Assembly (NCBI RefSeq): GCF_048569485.1
Contig: NC_134364.1
Location: 128,627,089-128,691,088, forward strand
Source of the DNA: Anomaloglossus baeobatrachus
Taxonomy: Eukaryota > Chordata > Amphibia > Anura > Aromobatidae
Length of the DNA stretch: 64,000 nucleotides
Direction: 5' to 3'
Shown: piece by piece, positions 33,001-44,349 of the stretch
Layout of the letters: every line of letters begins with the position of its first letter
Numbering within the stretch: the first letter of the stretch is position 1
The notes under the pieces: generated by a model
Told to the model about the DNA's origin: nothing
The model's input: the letters and a program-made list of their open reading frames with translations, nothing else
Database searches by the model: none
Made by a program: the position numbers and the translations under genes

Positions 33001-35185
33001 GGAGGCCCTCTGTAAGCAAGTCCAGGTGCGACATCTGGTGGCCAGCCCGTACCATCCACAGACTAATGGCCTGTGCGAGCGGTTCAATGGCACCTTAAAG
33101 CAGATGCTTAAGATGTTGGTCGACTCCCATGGGCGTGACTGGGAGCGGTATCTCCCACACCTGTTATTTGCTTACCGGGAGGTTCCACAGGCCTCAACAG
33201 GATTCTCACCGTTTGAGCTCCTGTACGGGCGACGTGTGCGGGGCCCCCTGGCTCTGGTGAAAGAGGCTTGGGAAGGGGATTTGGCCACCCCTGGAGTGTC
33301 GGTTATCGAGTATGTCATGCGCTTCCGGGACAAAATGCAGGCCTTGACGCAACTGGTACACGACAATATGGCTCAAGCCCAGGCCGATCAGAAGCGTTGG
33401 TACGACCAGAACGCTTGTGAGAGGACCTACCAAGTGGGTCAAGAGGTGTGGGTACTGGTCCCCGTACCACAGGACAAGCTTCAGGCAGCCTGGGAAGGCC
33501 CATACCTCGTGTACCAGCAGCTCAACCCTGTGACGTACCTGGTCACCCTGGACCCTGCCCGTGGAAGGCGGAAGCCCTTCCATGTGAACATGATGAAGGC
33601 ACATCATGAGCGGGAGGCATGTGCGCTCCCCGTGTGCAACCTGCCCGAGGAGGGAGAAGCGGAAACCCTCTTGGATATGCTAGCCCAGGTTAGGGCAGGC
33701 GGATCCATTGAGGATGTGGAGGTTGGCCACCAGCTCTTGGAGGACCAACGGTCCCAGCTGTGGGCCACCCTACACCCCTTCCGGGGGTTGTTTACCAACC
33801 AGCCCGGAAGGACTGACTTGGCTGTCCATCACGTGGACACTGGGGATCATCCCCCGATCCGGCGTTCAGCATATCGGGTCTCCCTGGAGGTGCAGCAACA
33901 CATGCGCCAGGAGATTGACGAGATGCTGAAGCTGGGGGTGATCCAGGCATCCAACAGCGCTTGGGCCTCGCCTGTAGTCCTCGTCCCTAAGAAGGACCGA
34001 ACCACGCGGTTCTGCGTGGACTACAGGGGGCTCAATGCGGTCACGGTCGCCGATGCGTACCCAATGCCACGCATCGATGACCTGCTCGATCAGTTGGCCG
34101 GGGCTCAGTACCTGACCATCATGGATCTGAGCCGGGGATATTGGCAGATCCCCCTGACTCGCAAGGCCAGGGAACGCTCTGCCTTTATTACCCCATTTGG
34201 ACTGTACGAGTCCACGGTGATGCCATTCGGGATGAGGAATGCCCCTGCCACTTTCCAGCGGATGGTCAACACCCTGCTCAAAGGACTTGAAGGGTACGCG
34301 GCCGCGTACCTGGATGACATTGCCGTCTTCAGTCCCACCTGGGAGGACCACCTAGAGCATCTAGCACAGGTGCTCAGGCGGATCCACCGGGCAGGTTTGA
34401 CCATCAAGCCGGGAAAGTGTCAGCTGGCCATGAGCGAGGTCCAGTACCTCGGTCACCGGGTAGGCGGGAGAACACTGAAGCCCGAGCCTGAGAAAGTGGA
34501 AGCCATCGCATCCTGGCCCACCCCCAGGACCAAGAAGCAGGTGATGTCCTTCTTGGGGACCGCTGGGTACTATAGGAGGTTTGTTCCATGCTATAGTAGC
34601 CTGGCAAAGCCCTTGACGGACCTCACCAAGAAGAAGCTGCCCTCTGCAGTCGATTGGACAATGGACTGCGAGACAGCCTTCCGGGCCCTAAAGGACGCCC
34701 TGTCCAGCCCGCCCGTGCTACAGGCAGCCGACTTCACGCGGCCGTTTGTAGTACAGACCGACGCCAGTGACTTCGGCCTCGGTGCGGTGCTCAGCCAGGT
34801 GGACTCTGCGAGCCAAGAGCACCCAGTCTTGTACCTGAGCAGGAAGCTGTTACCAAGGGAAGTTGCCTATTCCACGATGGAGAAGGAGTGCCTGGCCATA
34901 GTGTGGGCCCTGCAGCGTCTGCAACCCTATCTATACGGGCGCCACTTCATCGTGGAGACGGACCACAATCCCCTCAGCTGGTTGCACACCGTCTCTGGGA
35001 CGAATGGGCGATTGTTGCGATGGAGCCTTGCGCTCCAGCAATACAACTTCACCATTCGCCACAAAAGGGGCCGTGACCACGGTAACGCAGACGGGCTGTC
35101 CCGACAAGGAGAGGTCGCGGACGGGCGCACGGGGGAACACCGGAGTGTGCTGCCCCCTAGCGCCCTCAAAAGGGGGGAGGTGTGA
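30038..35185 (+). pseudogene. Gmr1-like gag-pol region with SCAN-like capsid
   Basis: A gag N-terminus rich in charged AER/ER repeats (about 30400-30550) is followed by a capsid region (about 30620-31080). The capsid C-terminal half (EILDLFITEQLL, CPEDLRQFIRDQKP) strongly recalls the SCAN domain, which is known to derive from a Gmr1-like capsid. Then come a CCHC knuckle (CHQCNLPGHFKAMCP, about 31255), a protease-like stretch (about 31370-31660), and a long low-complexity linker. Integrase has a zinc region (HEIPMAGHLG, about 32580) and core (VAVDLVGPL, DRGTQFMSQL, YHPQTNGLCER). RT (FCVDYRGLNAVT, YLDDIAVFS) and RNase H (TDASDFGLGAVL) follow, ending HGNADGLSRQ. About one break. Confidence 0.92.
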
Positions 35186-36460
35186 GGCAAATCCCGGGAT
35201 ATGAAGATGAATTATGACTCCAGTCATAATCCCTCATCACTCCCTGGCAGTGCCCCCTCCCTTCTTGTTCTCAGTGTTCCACTTACACCTCCATGGCCAT
35301 GTCCTGTGATATGGAAATTAGGTGGCTTAGGAACAATGGACACAGGATGACTCCCTGCCGTCACCCTGTAGTAGGAGCTGCTAGCTAGTTAGCAAGGCTA
35401 TGGAAATAGCCAGACAGAACGACTCCAGTAAAAAATGGTTCATATCTCGCAAGCCATATTTCCGATAAATATGGCAACCATAAAAATGGTGTCTCCGCAT
35501 GCAGACGATGCCGGCACACCCTTTTTATGGGAGCAGGACATTGGGAAATGCCCCAGGCGTGATATCAGCCAATGGGGAACTGGCAGACAGGTCATGAGTC
35601 CCCTCGTTCTGTAGCTAAATTCATAACTGTCACAATGAGAGCATTGGCGTCCGCCTACGACGCTCCCAGGCAAAGTTATGGCCCATATTCCAGGTTGGGA
35701 TATTGTCCATAACTCAAGCCAGGGGTGGAGCAGTGCTCCCTGTGAGGTCACGAAGGTAGGAGGGGACCTGGATTTGGCCAGGTTGATAACCCTACTTCGG
35801 CCATTTTCCAGGGTTCTTCTGCTCGGGGGCCTGGTTGGGAAAGACCTGTGAGGGAGTTCCTGGAAACCTGGTCTACAGCGCCCCCCTGTGGCCAGACGCA
35901 ACAAGGTAACTGCTGGAACTGTGTATGCCTGTTTGTAACCCATGCTTTGATTGTAACTGTACTCTGACATATGTATATTCTGTAGATTCCCTATTGTATA
36001 TATTGTAGTTTCTAGTGCGCTTTAGGCTGATTAAATTATATAATTAATCTTGGGCTGTTCTGTTATCTCGATCTTGAATCCCACGTCTGTGTGTTCGGCT
36101 AATAGTTACCGTAAATCGGTTGGTGGCAGCGAATTGTGCCAAGGATTATTGTGGGGAGGCCAGTGAGATTCGGGGAGATTTTATATATTCCGCCCGCGGA
36201 GGTCGGGGGAATATATACCTTACTCTCACCGGGGACCCTTCAATAATCGGCATAAGTAGTATAGCGGCCTCCTTGCTTATGGTCGGGCAATTCCATAATT
36301 GGCCTGACTATAAGAGGGGCGCTAGAGAGCGCGTCACGTGCTCTGTCTGTCGGTCGGGAGGTATAAAGGAGGGGTGACCCCCACTTGTTACCCCCCGATT
36401 GTGACGTACTGGTAGCCAGCGCGGGGGATTTCTGAGTGACCCCCCCGGTGGTTTGTGACA
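35181..36460 (+). repeat. 3' LTR of Gmr1-like element C
   Basis: Almost identical to the 5' copy. Its right edge joins resumed chromovirus B sequence through the GACTT duplication. Confidence 0.95.
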
Positions 36461-37501
36461 GACTTTATTACGGACTTGCCCCTGTCCTCCGGACACACAG
36501 TCATATGGGTCGTGGTGGATCGATTCTCCAAAATGGCTCATTTCGTCCCTATGACTGGACTGCCCTCTGCCCAGGAACTCGCTGACGCCTATATACAACA
36601 CATCTTCCGCTTGCATGGCTTTCCATCACACATTGTGTCCGACAGAGGGACTCAGTTTACCTCCCGCTTCTGGAGGGCCCTCTGCAAACATCTGGGAGTG
36701 ACTCTGGACTTTTCTTCAGCCTACCATCCTCAGTCGAACGGCCAAGTGGAACGAGTCAATCAGATCTTGACCTCCTTCTTACGTCACTACGTTAACGCCC
36801 ATCACGACGACTGGTCCACGCTTCTTCCTTGGACTGAATTCTCCCATAACCACCACGTCAGTGAGTCCTCCTCCAGCTCTCCCTTCCATGTCGTTTACGG
36901 ACTTCAGCCTTCCGTCCCATTACCTGTATCCTCTTCCTCGGATGTCCCTGCTGCTGATGCTGTAGTCCGTGACTTTTCTACAATTTGGGACTCTGTCAAG
37001 ACGTCTCTTGGACGTGCTTCCCTGCGGATGAAGAGACACGCAGACAAGAGGCGTCTGGATCCCCCGTGTTTCTCTCCAGGAGATCTGGTCTGGCTTGCTT
37101 CCAAGTACGTCCGATTGAAGCTACCATCATACAAGCTGGGTCCTCGCTACATCGGACCGTTTAAGGTCATCAGCAAAATAAATGAGGTCTCCTACAAGCT
37201 GCAGCTTCCGGCCACGATGAGAATACCCAACTCCTTCCACGTCTCCCTGCTCAAGCCGGTTGTCCTTGGTCCCTTCTCCGCTGCTGCCAGTTCTGCTCCT
37301 CCTCCTATTGCTGATAATGACATCTATGCGGTAAGGGATATCGTGGCCATGAAAACCGTACGGGGCCGACAGTTCTTCCTGGTGGACTGGGCAGGGTATG
37401 GTCCTGAAGATAGGTCCTGGGAACCCCGGGAGAATGTGGGTACTCCTCTGATACGTGCCTTCCTGTCCCGGTTGCGGGGAGGGGGGCGTGGGGGGGGGTA
37501 C

Positions 37502-38273
37502 TGTCACGCTCCCCGGGTCCACTGACGTGTTTCCCGGCTCCCCTGCCCCGCTCCCCGGCTTCCCTGCCTCGCTCCCCGGCTCCTCTATCAGGCGTCCCCC
37601 GCTCCAGCCTCCATCACCTGCGCTCCCCAGGCGGCTCGGTCCCCGCTCCCGGCGCCCGTCGGCAGCTCTGCTCCAGGCCGGCTCCCCTGCTTCCTGTTCA
37701 CCGCTCCCTGCCCTGGCTTCTGGCACCCGGGCCTCGCGCATGCGCATTAGGGCGCGCGGTCATTGACCCTTTCTTAAAGGGCCAGTGTCCTCCAACAGGA
37801 TATTGAAGGATCAGGTACTGGGTATATAGGGGGATCCTTTCCAAGTGGGCGGGGCCTGTTCTTCGTGTTTTGCTAAGCTAGGAGTCAGGTCTCCTTGTGT
37901 CTTGCGGTATACTTACCTCTCTCTCTCCTAGAGCCGCTCCTGCCACGCCATCCGGTCCTGACGATTCCCGTACCCCGAACGGTGACTGTCCGCCATCCCG
38001 TCAGTCCGTACCATCTCTGATCCCTGTGGTGACCCGTCTTCTCGCTCCGTCGGTTCCGGACTCTGCCTGACAACATCTCGGCCTCCGAACCTGAGCTCCG
38101 TCACCCGGACTACCTTCGGTGACTCCGTGGTCCCAGGGACTTCTACACTCCACTCCTTGGAACGGACTGTCCTACTACCTGTAGTGCTCCGGCTACCGGA
38201 CCCCTTGCCTTCAGTGAGGTGTTCGGCCCAGTGGATCCACCTCCTGGGTCTGCCCGTCCACCTGGCCCTAACA
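37502..38273 (+). repeat. 3' LTR of chromovirus B
   Basis: A near-copy of the 5' LTR with a shorter C-rich block. A G-rich tract (about 37478-37500) precedes it as the polypurine tract. Followed by GCAGG and resumed MITE M2 sequence. Confidence 0.92.
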
Positions 38274-38662
38274 GCAGGGAGCAGGGAGCCGGCAGCACAG
38301 GCAGCGTGAGAGCGGCGGACGCTGGTAACGAAGGTAAATATCGGGTAACCAAAGAAAGGGCTTCCCTTGGTTACCCGATGTTTACCTTGGTTACAGCTTA
38401 CCGCAGCTGCCAGATGCCGGCTCCTGCTCCCTGCTCGCTTCAGTTCGTCGCTCTCTCGCTGTCACACACAGCGATGTGTGCTTCACAGCGGGAGAGCAAC
38501 GAGCAAAAAATGAAGCAGGACATTCAGCAACGAGCGGCGACCTCACAGCAGGGGCCAGCTCGTTGCTGGATGTCACACACAGCGACAGCGACGGGACATC
38601 GCTGCTACGTGACAGAAAATGGTGACGTAGCAGCGACGTCGTTGTGTGTGACACCACCTTAA

Positions 38663-39020
38663 AGGACCTATGACCCGAACATATCTCAGATAAGTGATTG
38701 TTTCTCTGGTTCCCTCCACTATTTAATGATATAACCCCATAGGTTCTACCCGATAAGAAGGGAGATCAGGGATATCATAGGAGGGAAAGCCGCCGAGGAA
38801 TCGGGGCACCTTTTTACCTTTAGGGTGCATGTAACGTTAGTTATATCTCCATTGGCAGGTAGAGGACAGAGAGATTGAGGGTCATCTAGACACTACCCCT
38901 TTAGCAATATTGTTTATTTAATATACTGAGTTATTAACAGTTTTTGTTCCCTAGACAGGAACTTTATTTGGCGGTCCCATGGTCCTGGGATTTTTTGTGT
39001 GTGTAATTTTTTCACAGGTG
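38663..39020. other. Residual S100A16-like intron sequence
   Basis: About 360 bases between MITE M2 and the L1. I recognise nothing in it. It is one of the few parts of this intron that may be original host sequence. Confidence 0.4.
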
Positions 39021-39520
39021 GAATGTTTAGTATTTTCGTTTAATATTTCTTTATTATTTCAAAAGTTTTCATATAACAGAAGATAAGAAATGCATAAGGG
39101 TCTTTCATGTTACCCAATGTTACAGCATATAAAGATTATAAAATAACCTATGTCTTGAAGTCTCGTAAAACGTATGGTACTATGAAATGTATCGCAAATC
39201 ATGTGGAAGGTAAAATCTGTATAACATCCTATAGAACATCTTAATTTTAACATGTACTAATCTTCTATCTTTATATTTATTCCGTGTAAAGTGTTAAAGG
39301 CAACTCCTTCTGTATAGTCTGGTTCAATAGGTATGAAAACATGACCCTATGTATATCAATTAGGTGAGAAAGAGATATAGAGAGAGGGAGAGAAAGATAG
39401 GTAGAGAAAAAGGGAAGGAGGGGAAGACATGGGGAAATGATGGGGGGGGGGAGGAGAAGGTCTGTATTGTGATGCCGCGCCACTCCTGTGTCCGGGAGCC
39501 CATCCCGGCTTCTTGAATAT

Positions 39521-42500
39521 TTATTGTGATAGAGCGCCTGTGAGTAACCAGGTTTGGAATTGCTGTGTTTCTCTATACTGAAGCCACGGGTACCAAACCG
39601 AGAAACACAAGGAGTCTTTCCCTTCGTCAAACGCTCTCAACTCCTCCAGACGCCGCAGGCTATCCATAGCCTCTACCCAGTCTGCTCTCCTCAATGTACA
39701 GGGGGATCTCCAATGCCTCGGTATGATTTGCCTCATTGAAATCATAAAGTACGAGAGCAAGCCTTTCTTCGCCTTGGAGACTGCCCCTGTATACATTGAT
39801 AAGAGGGCCACTTCCGGTGAGGGTGTCACTTCCGTGTGATGTAAATGGTTATAGAGAGCAAAGACATCTTTCCAAAGACCCTGTATCCCTGGGCAGGTCC
39901 ACCAGATATGTAGCATTGTGCCCACTGAGGTCTTGCACCTCCAACAGGCGTCAGATGCCTCTGGGAACATTTTATGTAGTCTGGCGGGTGTCCTATACCA
40001 CCGTGAGAGGATTTTATAATTGAGTTCCTGCATTCTACAAGAAATGGTGGATTTGTGTGTTAGGTTAAATGACTTACACCATTGTGCCTTGGGAAAAGTC
40101 TGGCACAATTCTGTTTGCCAATGTCTAACGTAGTCAGGCAAGTCGTCTCCTCCACCCCCCTCGGGCACTGCTATGTTGTAGATTATTGAGACTATGTGAG
40201 GGGGTGTTTCTCTAAGGAAGCATAGTTTTAAAAATGGAGTCAGATCCTTATGTATCTCAGATCCCGGAGCCAGAGAATCTATGAAACTACGTAGTTGTAG
40301 ATATTGGAACCAGTAACCTGGTTCCCGTGGCCGGTCTCCAAGCAGGGATATCAGTGGTTTGCATCCCTGTTGGGTAATTACGTCTTTAACTCGTGGAATC
40401 CTTCCCATTGGCGTTGAAATCAGTCTGGGATGAGGTTCGTGAAACCAGCATTGAAACGCGGGGTTGCCCACCAGAGGCGTCATAGGACCCGGTTCTCCTG
40501 TCAATCTATATCGTCTATTGGCTGTCCTCCACGCTGTAGCCAGGGACAAGAGGATCGGGGAAACTCCCAGGGTCCCAAGGTTAGTTCTAGATGACAACCA
40601 GAAGATTCCGTGTGCCATATTCGGGCATAGGTCACATTCAATCTCCACCCACAATTTTCTGTCTTTACTGTGCAGGAGATCCAATATGCAACCACCCACC
40701 GCTGCTGCGTGATAAGCTTTAAGATCTGGGAGCCCCGCCCCTCCGTCCCAGCGAGATTTAGTCAGCATTGAGTATTTCAGTCGGGGTTTGGTGCCACGCC
40801 ATATAAAATTGCTGATCATCTTCTTTAACTTGAGGAAGACAGTTTCTCCTAGGTTCAGTGGGACAGTTTGAAACAGGTATAGTATTTTAGGTAGGACATC
40901 CATTTTAATTGTATTGACCCTGCCGAACCAGGAAATGGGGAGGGTATGCCATGCTATGAGGTCTTTGTGGATATTTTTTAAAAGGTCTGGGAAATTGTAA
41001 TTATATAGATCTTGGTGGTTGGGAGAAACCCTGATCCCCAGATATTTAATGTAATTGCTGGCCCACTTAAAGGGGAAGGCGGGTTTGAGAGTATTCTCTT
41101 CTACGGATGGTAGCGATACATTTAAGATCTCTGTTTTTTGTAGGTTTACTTTAAAATTGGAGAGTCTGCCAAAGATCTCAAACTCCTGCAGTATGTTGGG
41201 CAAACTAGTCTTCGGCTGTGTCACATATATCAAGAGATCGTCCGCAAATAGTGCTAATTTATGAGATGTTTGTCCTATCTGTATCCCTTTTATCGAAGGG
41301 TTTTCCCTGAGTGCATTTGCTAAGGATTCCATTACCAGGATGTATAGGTATGGCGATAGGGGGCATCCCTGTCTGGTACCGTTTCTAATATTAAATGGAG
41401 CTGACAGGCGTCCGTTCACGCCCACTTGTGCCGTTGGTTCGTGATATAATGCTTTTATCCATTGTAGTAAGCGCGAACGGACGCCGATTGCCTGCATTGT
41501 GGCTTCTAAAAAAAACCAATGGACTCTGTCAAATGCCTTTTCGGCATCTACTGTCAAGAGGCACATTGGGATTTGACGCTGACGTGCCTGGGCCACTAGG
41601 GACAGGGTTCTAATAGTGTTGTCCCGTGCCTCCCTCCCTGGGACAAATCCCACCTGGTCTTTGTGGATTAGTTTGGGTATGAGGGGGCCTAGTCTCAGGG
41701 CTATCATTTTAGAGTACAATTTAATATCCACATTTATTAGTGAGATAGGTCTGTAATTAGAGCAGGTCAGTGGGTCCCTGCCAGGCTTGGGGATTACAGT
41801 TATTCGGGCTTGGAGTGTCTGTTTAGGGAACTGGCATGTGTTGGTTATGGAATTGAAGGCTTTCAGCATTATAGGGCTGCAGGCCCCTCCACATATTTTG
41901 TAAAACCGGGGGGTGAACCCATCAGGACCAGGGCTTTTACCCACTTTAAGGGTTTTAATGGCATCGCTTAGCTCTGTGTCTGAGAAATCCTCGTCTATGT
42001 CTTCAGCTACCGCATCTTCAAGGGGGTCTGGGGCATATTTGTTTAAGTATTCCCAAATGTCGCGATGTCTCGCATCAGGTGATGGGGTATGTGGGGATGG
42101 GATGTTATAAAGTTTTGTATAGTAGTTTCTGAATTCTTCTAATATGTCAGGGGTGGAATGTATCTGGGTACCTGTCTGTGAGTTTAACGCTAATATTGGG
42201 GTTTGTGCCTGTCTGGGGTGAAGGGTCCTGGCTAACAATCGTCCACTTTTATCTCCAAACTCAAAGATATTCCTACGAAATTTATCTCTGATACACAGTG
42301 ATTTTTGGTCAAGGATAGATAATATTTGGTGGCGGATAGTAGAAATTTCCGTTTTAATGGTGTCACTGGATTTGGTTTTGTTTATCGTTTCTTTATGGCC
42401 TAGTTGTGCTAACAGTTCTTTTAGTTCCCTTGCACTTTCTTTTTTAATTCTTGATCCATGGGATATGCAGACCCCCCTGATCATACATTTCAACGCTTCC

Positions 42501-43364
42501 CATTTGACCGGGGCAGGTGTGGGATCTGCCATATGATCTATTTTGAAGTTTGCAATGGTTTTATGAATATCCTCCAGGCATTGCTCATTCTTGAGCAGGT
42601 TGTCGTTCAGTCTCCATGTGTGTCCCACCCCCCCCCATATCTCTCACCCCAATTTCCCCATATACTGGTGCGTGGTCCGACCAGAGAAAAACATCCATTG
42701 AACAACCCGGGGATTTGTCTAGCAGGTCGTGGGATATGAAAGTGTGGTCTAGTCTGGTGTAGCTATTATGAACTGTGGAATGAAAACTGTAGTCTCTGAT
42801 TCCGGGATGTAAGACCCTCCAAAGATCGACTAGTTTAAGGGATGTTAGTTCTCGTTTTAATCTGCGTAGTGCCGAGGAGGGGATTGCAGACCTACCAGAG
42901 GACGAATCCATGGCTGGATCCAGCACAAGGTTGAAGTCTCCTCCCAAGATGATACAGGTGCCACCCGCAAACTCTGCCAGCTTCTCCAGAGTCTCCACTC
43001 CAAAGGATACCTGGTCCTGATTTGGGAAATAGATGTTAGCGATTGTATAAGTATTATTCAGGAAAGATATTTTAAGAAATAGCCAGCGTCCCTCCGGGCT
43101 AGTGAGCGTGTCGAGAACTGTTGGCTGGAATGTCTTGTGAAAAGCAATGGAAACCCCACATGCCTTCTTGTTGGGGTGTGGGCCATGGAACCATGTCGGG
43201 TAATTCTTGGTTTTACAGTTGGGAGTGTTGGAGGCTATGAAGTGTGTCTCTTGAAATAGGGCTATTTTAACTCCCTTCCTGTGCAGGCGATATAGGATCT
43301 GACTTCTCTTTTCGGGTTTATTTAAGCCTTTAGTATTGTAAGTGCAAAAGGTGAGGTGCGACAT
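39521..43364 (-). CDS. L1 ORF2: endonuclease and reverse transcriptase
   Basis: About 1,280 codons, the usual L1 ORF2 size. The likely start is ATG 43364 (MSHLTFCTYNTKGLN). The apurinic-type endonuclease shows QETHF, GGDFNLVLDP, RLDHTF and SDHAPV. The RT shows SNYRPISLINVDIKL, GFVPGREARDNTIR, VDAEKAFDRVHW, GTRQGCPLSPYLY and the active site FADDLLIYV. The C-terminal region has CWRCKTSVGTMLHIWWTCP, the Cys/His cluster of L1. The frame shifts once in a C/G homopolymer near 42630, between endonuclease and RT; otherwise it is open. The catalytic residues I can check are present, so this looks recently active. Confidence 0.93.
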
Positions 43365-44349
43365 CACAGGAAAGGGTAGGCAGGGTATAGGGAAAACCAA
43401 GGGGAGAAGAGAAAGAGCAGAGATAAGATAGTGGTGAAAGGTAAAATTAGATAAGCTAAGTAGCTAGGGTGCCTACTGATCTTAGGTATCTACTGGTAGA
43501 CTATTGTCTAATGTGGCACTCTGCCACGTCCCTAATAGAGGTGCGGGAAAGCCTACGGTCTTTCAGGAACTCCCTTCTGCGGCGAACGCCCACAAGTAAT
43601 ATAAATAACAATCAACGTATACAGTCTAGTAGTGATTAATCACTTTTCCATTCCCCTCCCCCACACCCCCAATTACTTGGTGTGTTTTGGGTATGGATCG
43701 CACATCGGGAGGAGAACACGAGGCTATCAACTCAATATAAAATGCCATTAAACCAGAGCTCAGTATCAGATCCAGATGTAAAGAATGAAAGGGGGAGCAA
43801 CAGATTGAGTGAGACAATAAAAAAAAATAAATATGAAGTGGTGTAGGGCAAATGACCAGGGGGGAGGACGTGGGGAGAAGTGGGAGGACGGAGTGTAGGA
43901 GGCGTATGGAGTGGTGTATGTAGAGAGCATGTCTAAGAGGGGGGGAGAGGAAGGAGGTAGAAATTAGTGTAGGGCATGTGTCCTTTGTAAGTATGTGTGC
44001 TGGGGAGGGAAGATGGGTTGAGTAGAGTTAGTTTGTAGGAAGTAGTGCGCTCATAGAAGGTGTGTGAAGAGGAAGACGCAAGGTGGGAATGATACGAAGG
44101 AAGAGGTATCAGGGGAGGGGAGAGGGGGCGAGTGGAGGGGAGTAGGGAGAGAGAGAAGGAAAGAGAAGAAAAGAAGAAGAAAAAAAAAAAAAAAAAAAGG
44201 GGGGGGGACTAGGAAAGTAAGCGTGAGGAGAGAAGATACTGATACATGACGCTCTATGAACAGGTAAGCAGTCCAATACAATCAATTTATATCTCGCCTC
44301 CTGGTTTTCCAAGAAGTTTTTGTCCTTTTCTTTGGATGGTCAGCGATAT

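Larger units (their letters stand above)
28554..36460 (+). mobile_element. Gmr1-like Ty3/gypsy element C, integrase before RT
   Basis: LTRs at 28554-29834 and 35181-36460 (about 1.28 kb) differ at only about two positions, so this is a very recent insertion. The target duplication is GACTT (28549-28553 and 36461-36465). A tRNA-type primer site starts TGGTGGCAAGCGG at 29838. The polypurine tract AAAAGGGGGGAGG lies at about 35168-35180. The pol order is protease, integrase, RT, RNase H, which is the arrangement of Gmr1-like elements and not of other Ty3/gypsy families. Nearly whole, with about one break. It lies in the integrase region of chromovirus B. Confidence 0.95.
25399..37486 (+). pseudogene. 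Chromovirus B gag-pol region (interrupted)
   Basis: The gag region begins at ATG 25399, directly after the primer site. Landmarks are a capsid region (about 25600-26100), a CCHC knuckle (about 26270), protease [10 protein letters not shown] (about 26446), RT (about 26990-27560), RNase H VDASSSGGGAVL (about 27830), the integrase zinc region (about 28330-28470), the integrase core (36461-36900, VVVDRFSKMAHF and DRGTQFTSRFW) and a chromodomain (about 37330-37460, VDWAGYGPEDRSWEP). It is the same clade as chromovirus A but clearly a different family. Broken, with about four breaks plus the nested element. Confidence 0.9.
24589..38273 (+). mobile_element. Chromovirus B (Ty3/gypsy), holding a Gmr1-like element
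   Basis: LTRs at 24589-25385 and 37502-38273 are nearly identical apart from length changes in a C-rich block, so it is young. The target duplication is GCAGG (24584-24588 and 38274-38278). The bases 25388-25398, just past the 5' LTR, are the exact complement of 24965-24975 in the LTR, which sits about 30 bases past a TATATAG box; this is a self-priming layout. Gag-pol sequence runs 25399-28553 and 36461 to about 37486. It includes a capsid region, a CCHC knuckle, protease, RT, RNase H, integrase and a C-terminal chromodomain. It has about four breaks besides the insertion of element C in the integrase region. Confidence 0.92.
24262..38659. mobile_element. Harbinger-like MITE M2, split by chromovirus B
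   Basis: TAA duplications lie at 24259-24261 and 38660-38662. The left part is 24262-24588 and the right part 38274-38659, about 708 bp once the insertion is set aside. The ends resemble the other MITEs of this family (TTCACACATAGCGACG on the left, GTGTGTGACACCACCT on the right). Chromovirus B is inserted inside it. Confidence 0.75.

Noticed and set aside
44064-44312. Arg/Lys-rich and Ser/Pro-rich frames
   Set aside because: They come from the purine-rich L1 inter-ORF region and its 18-A run.
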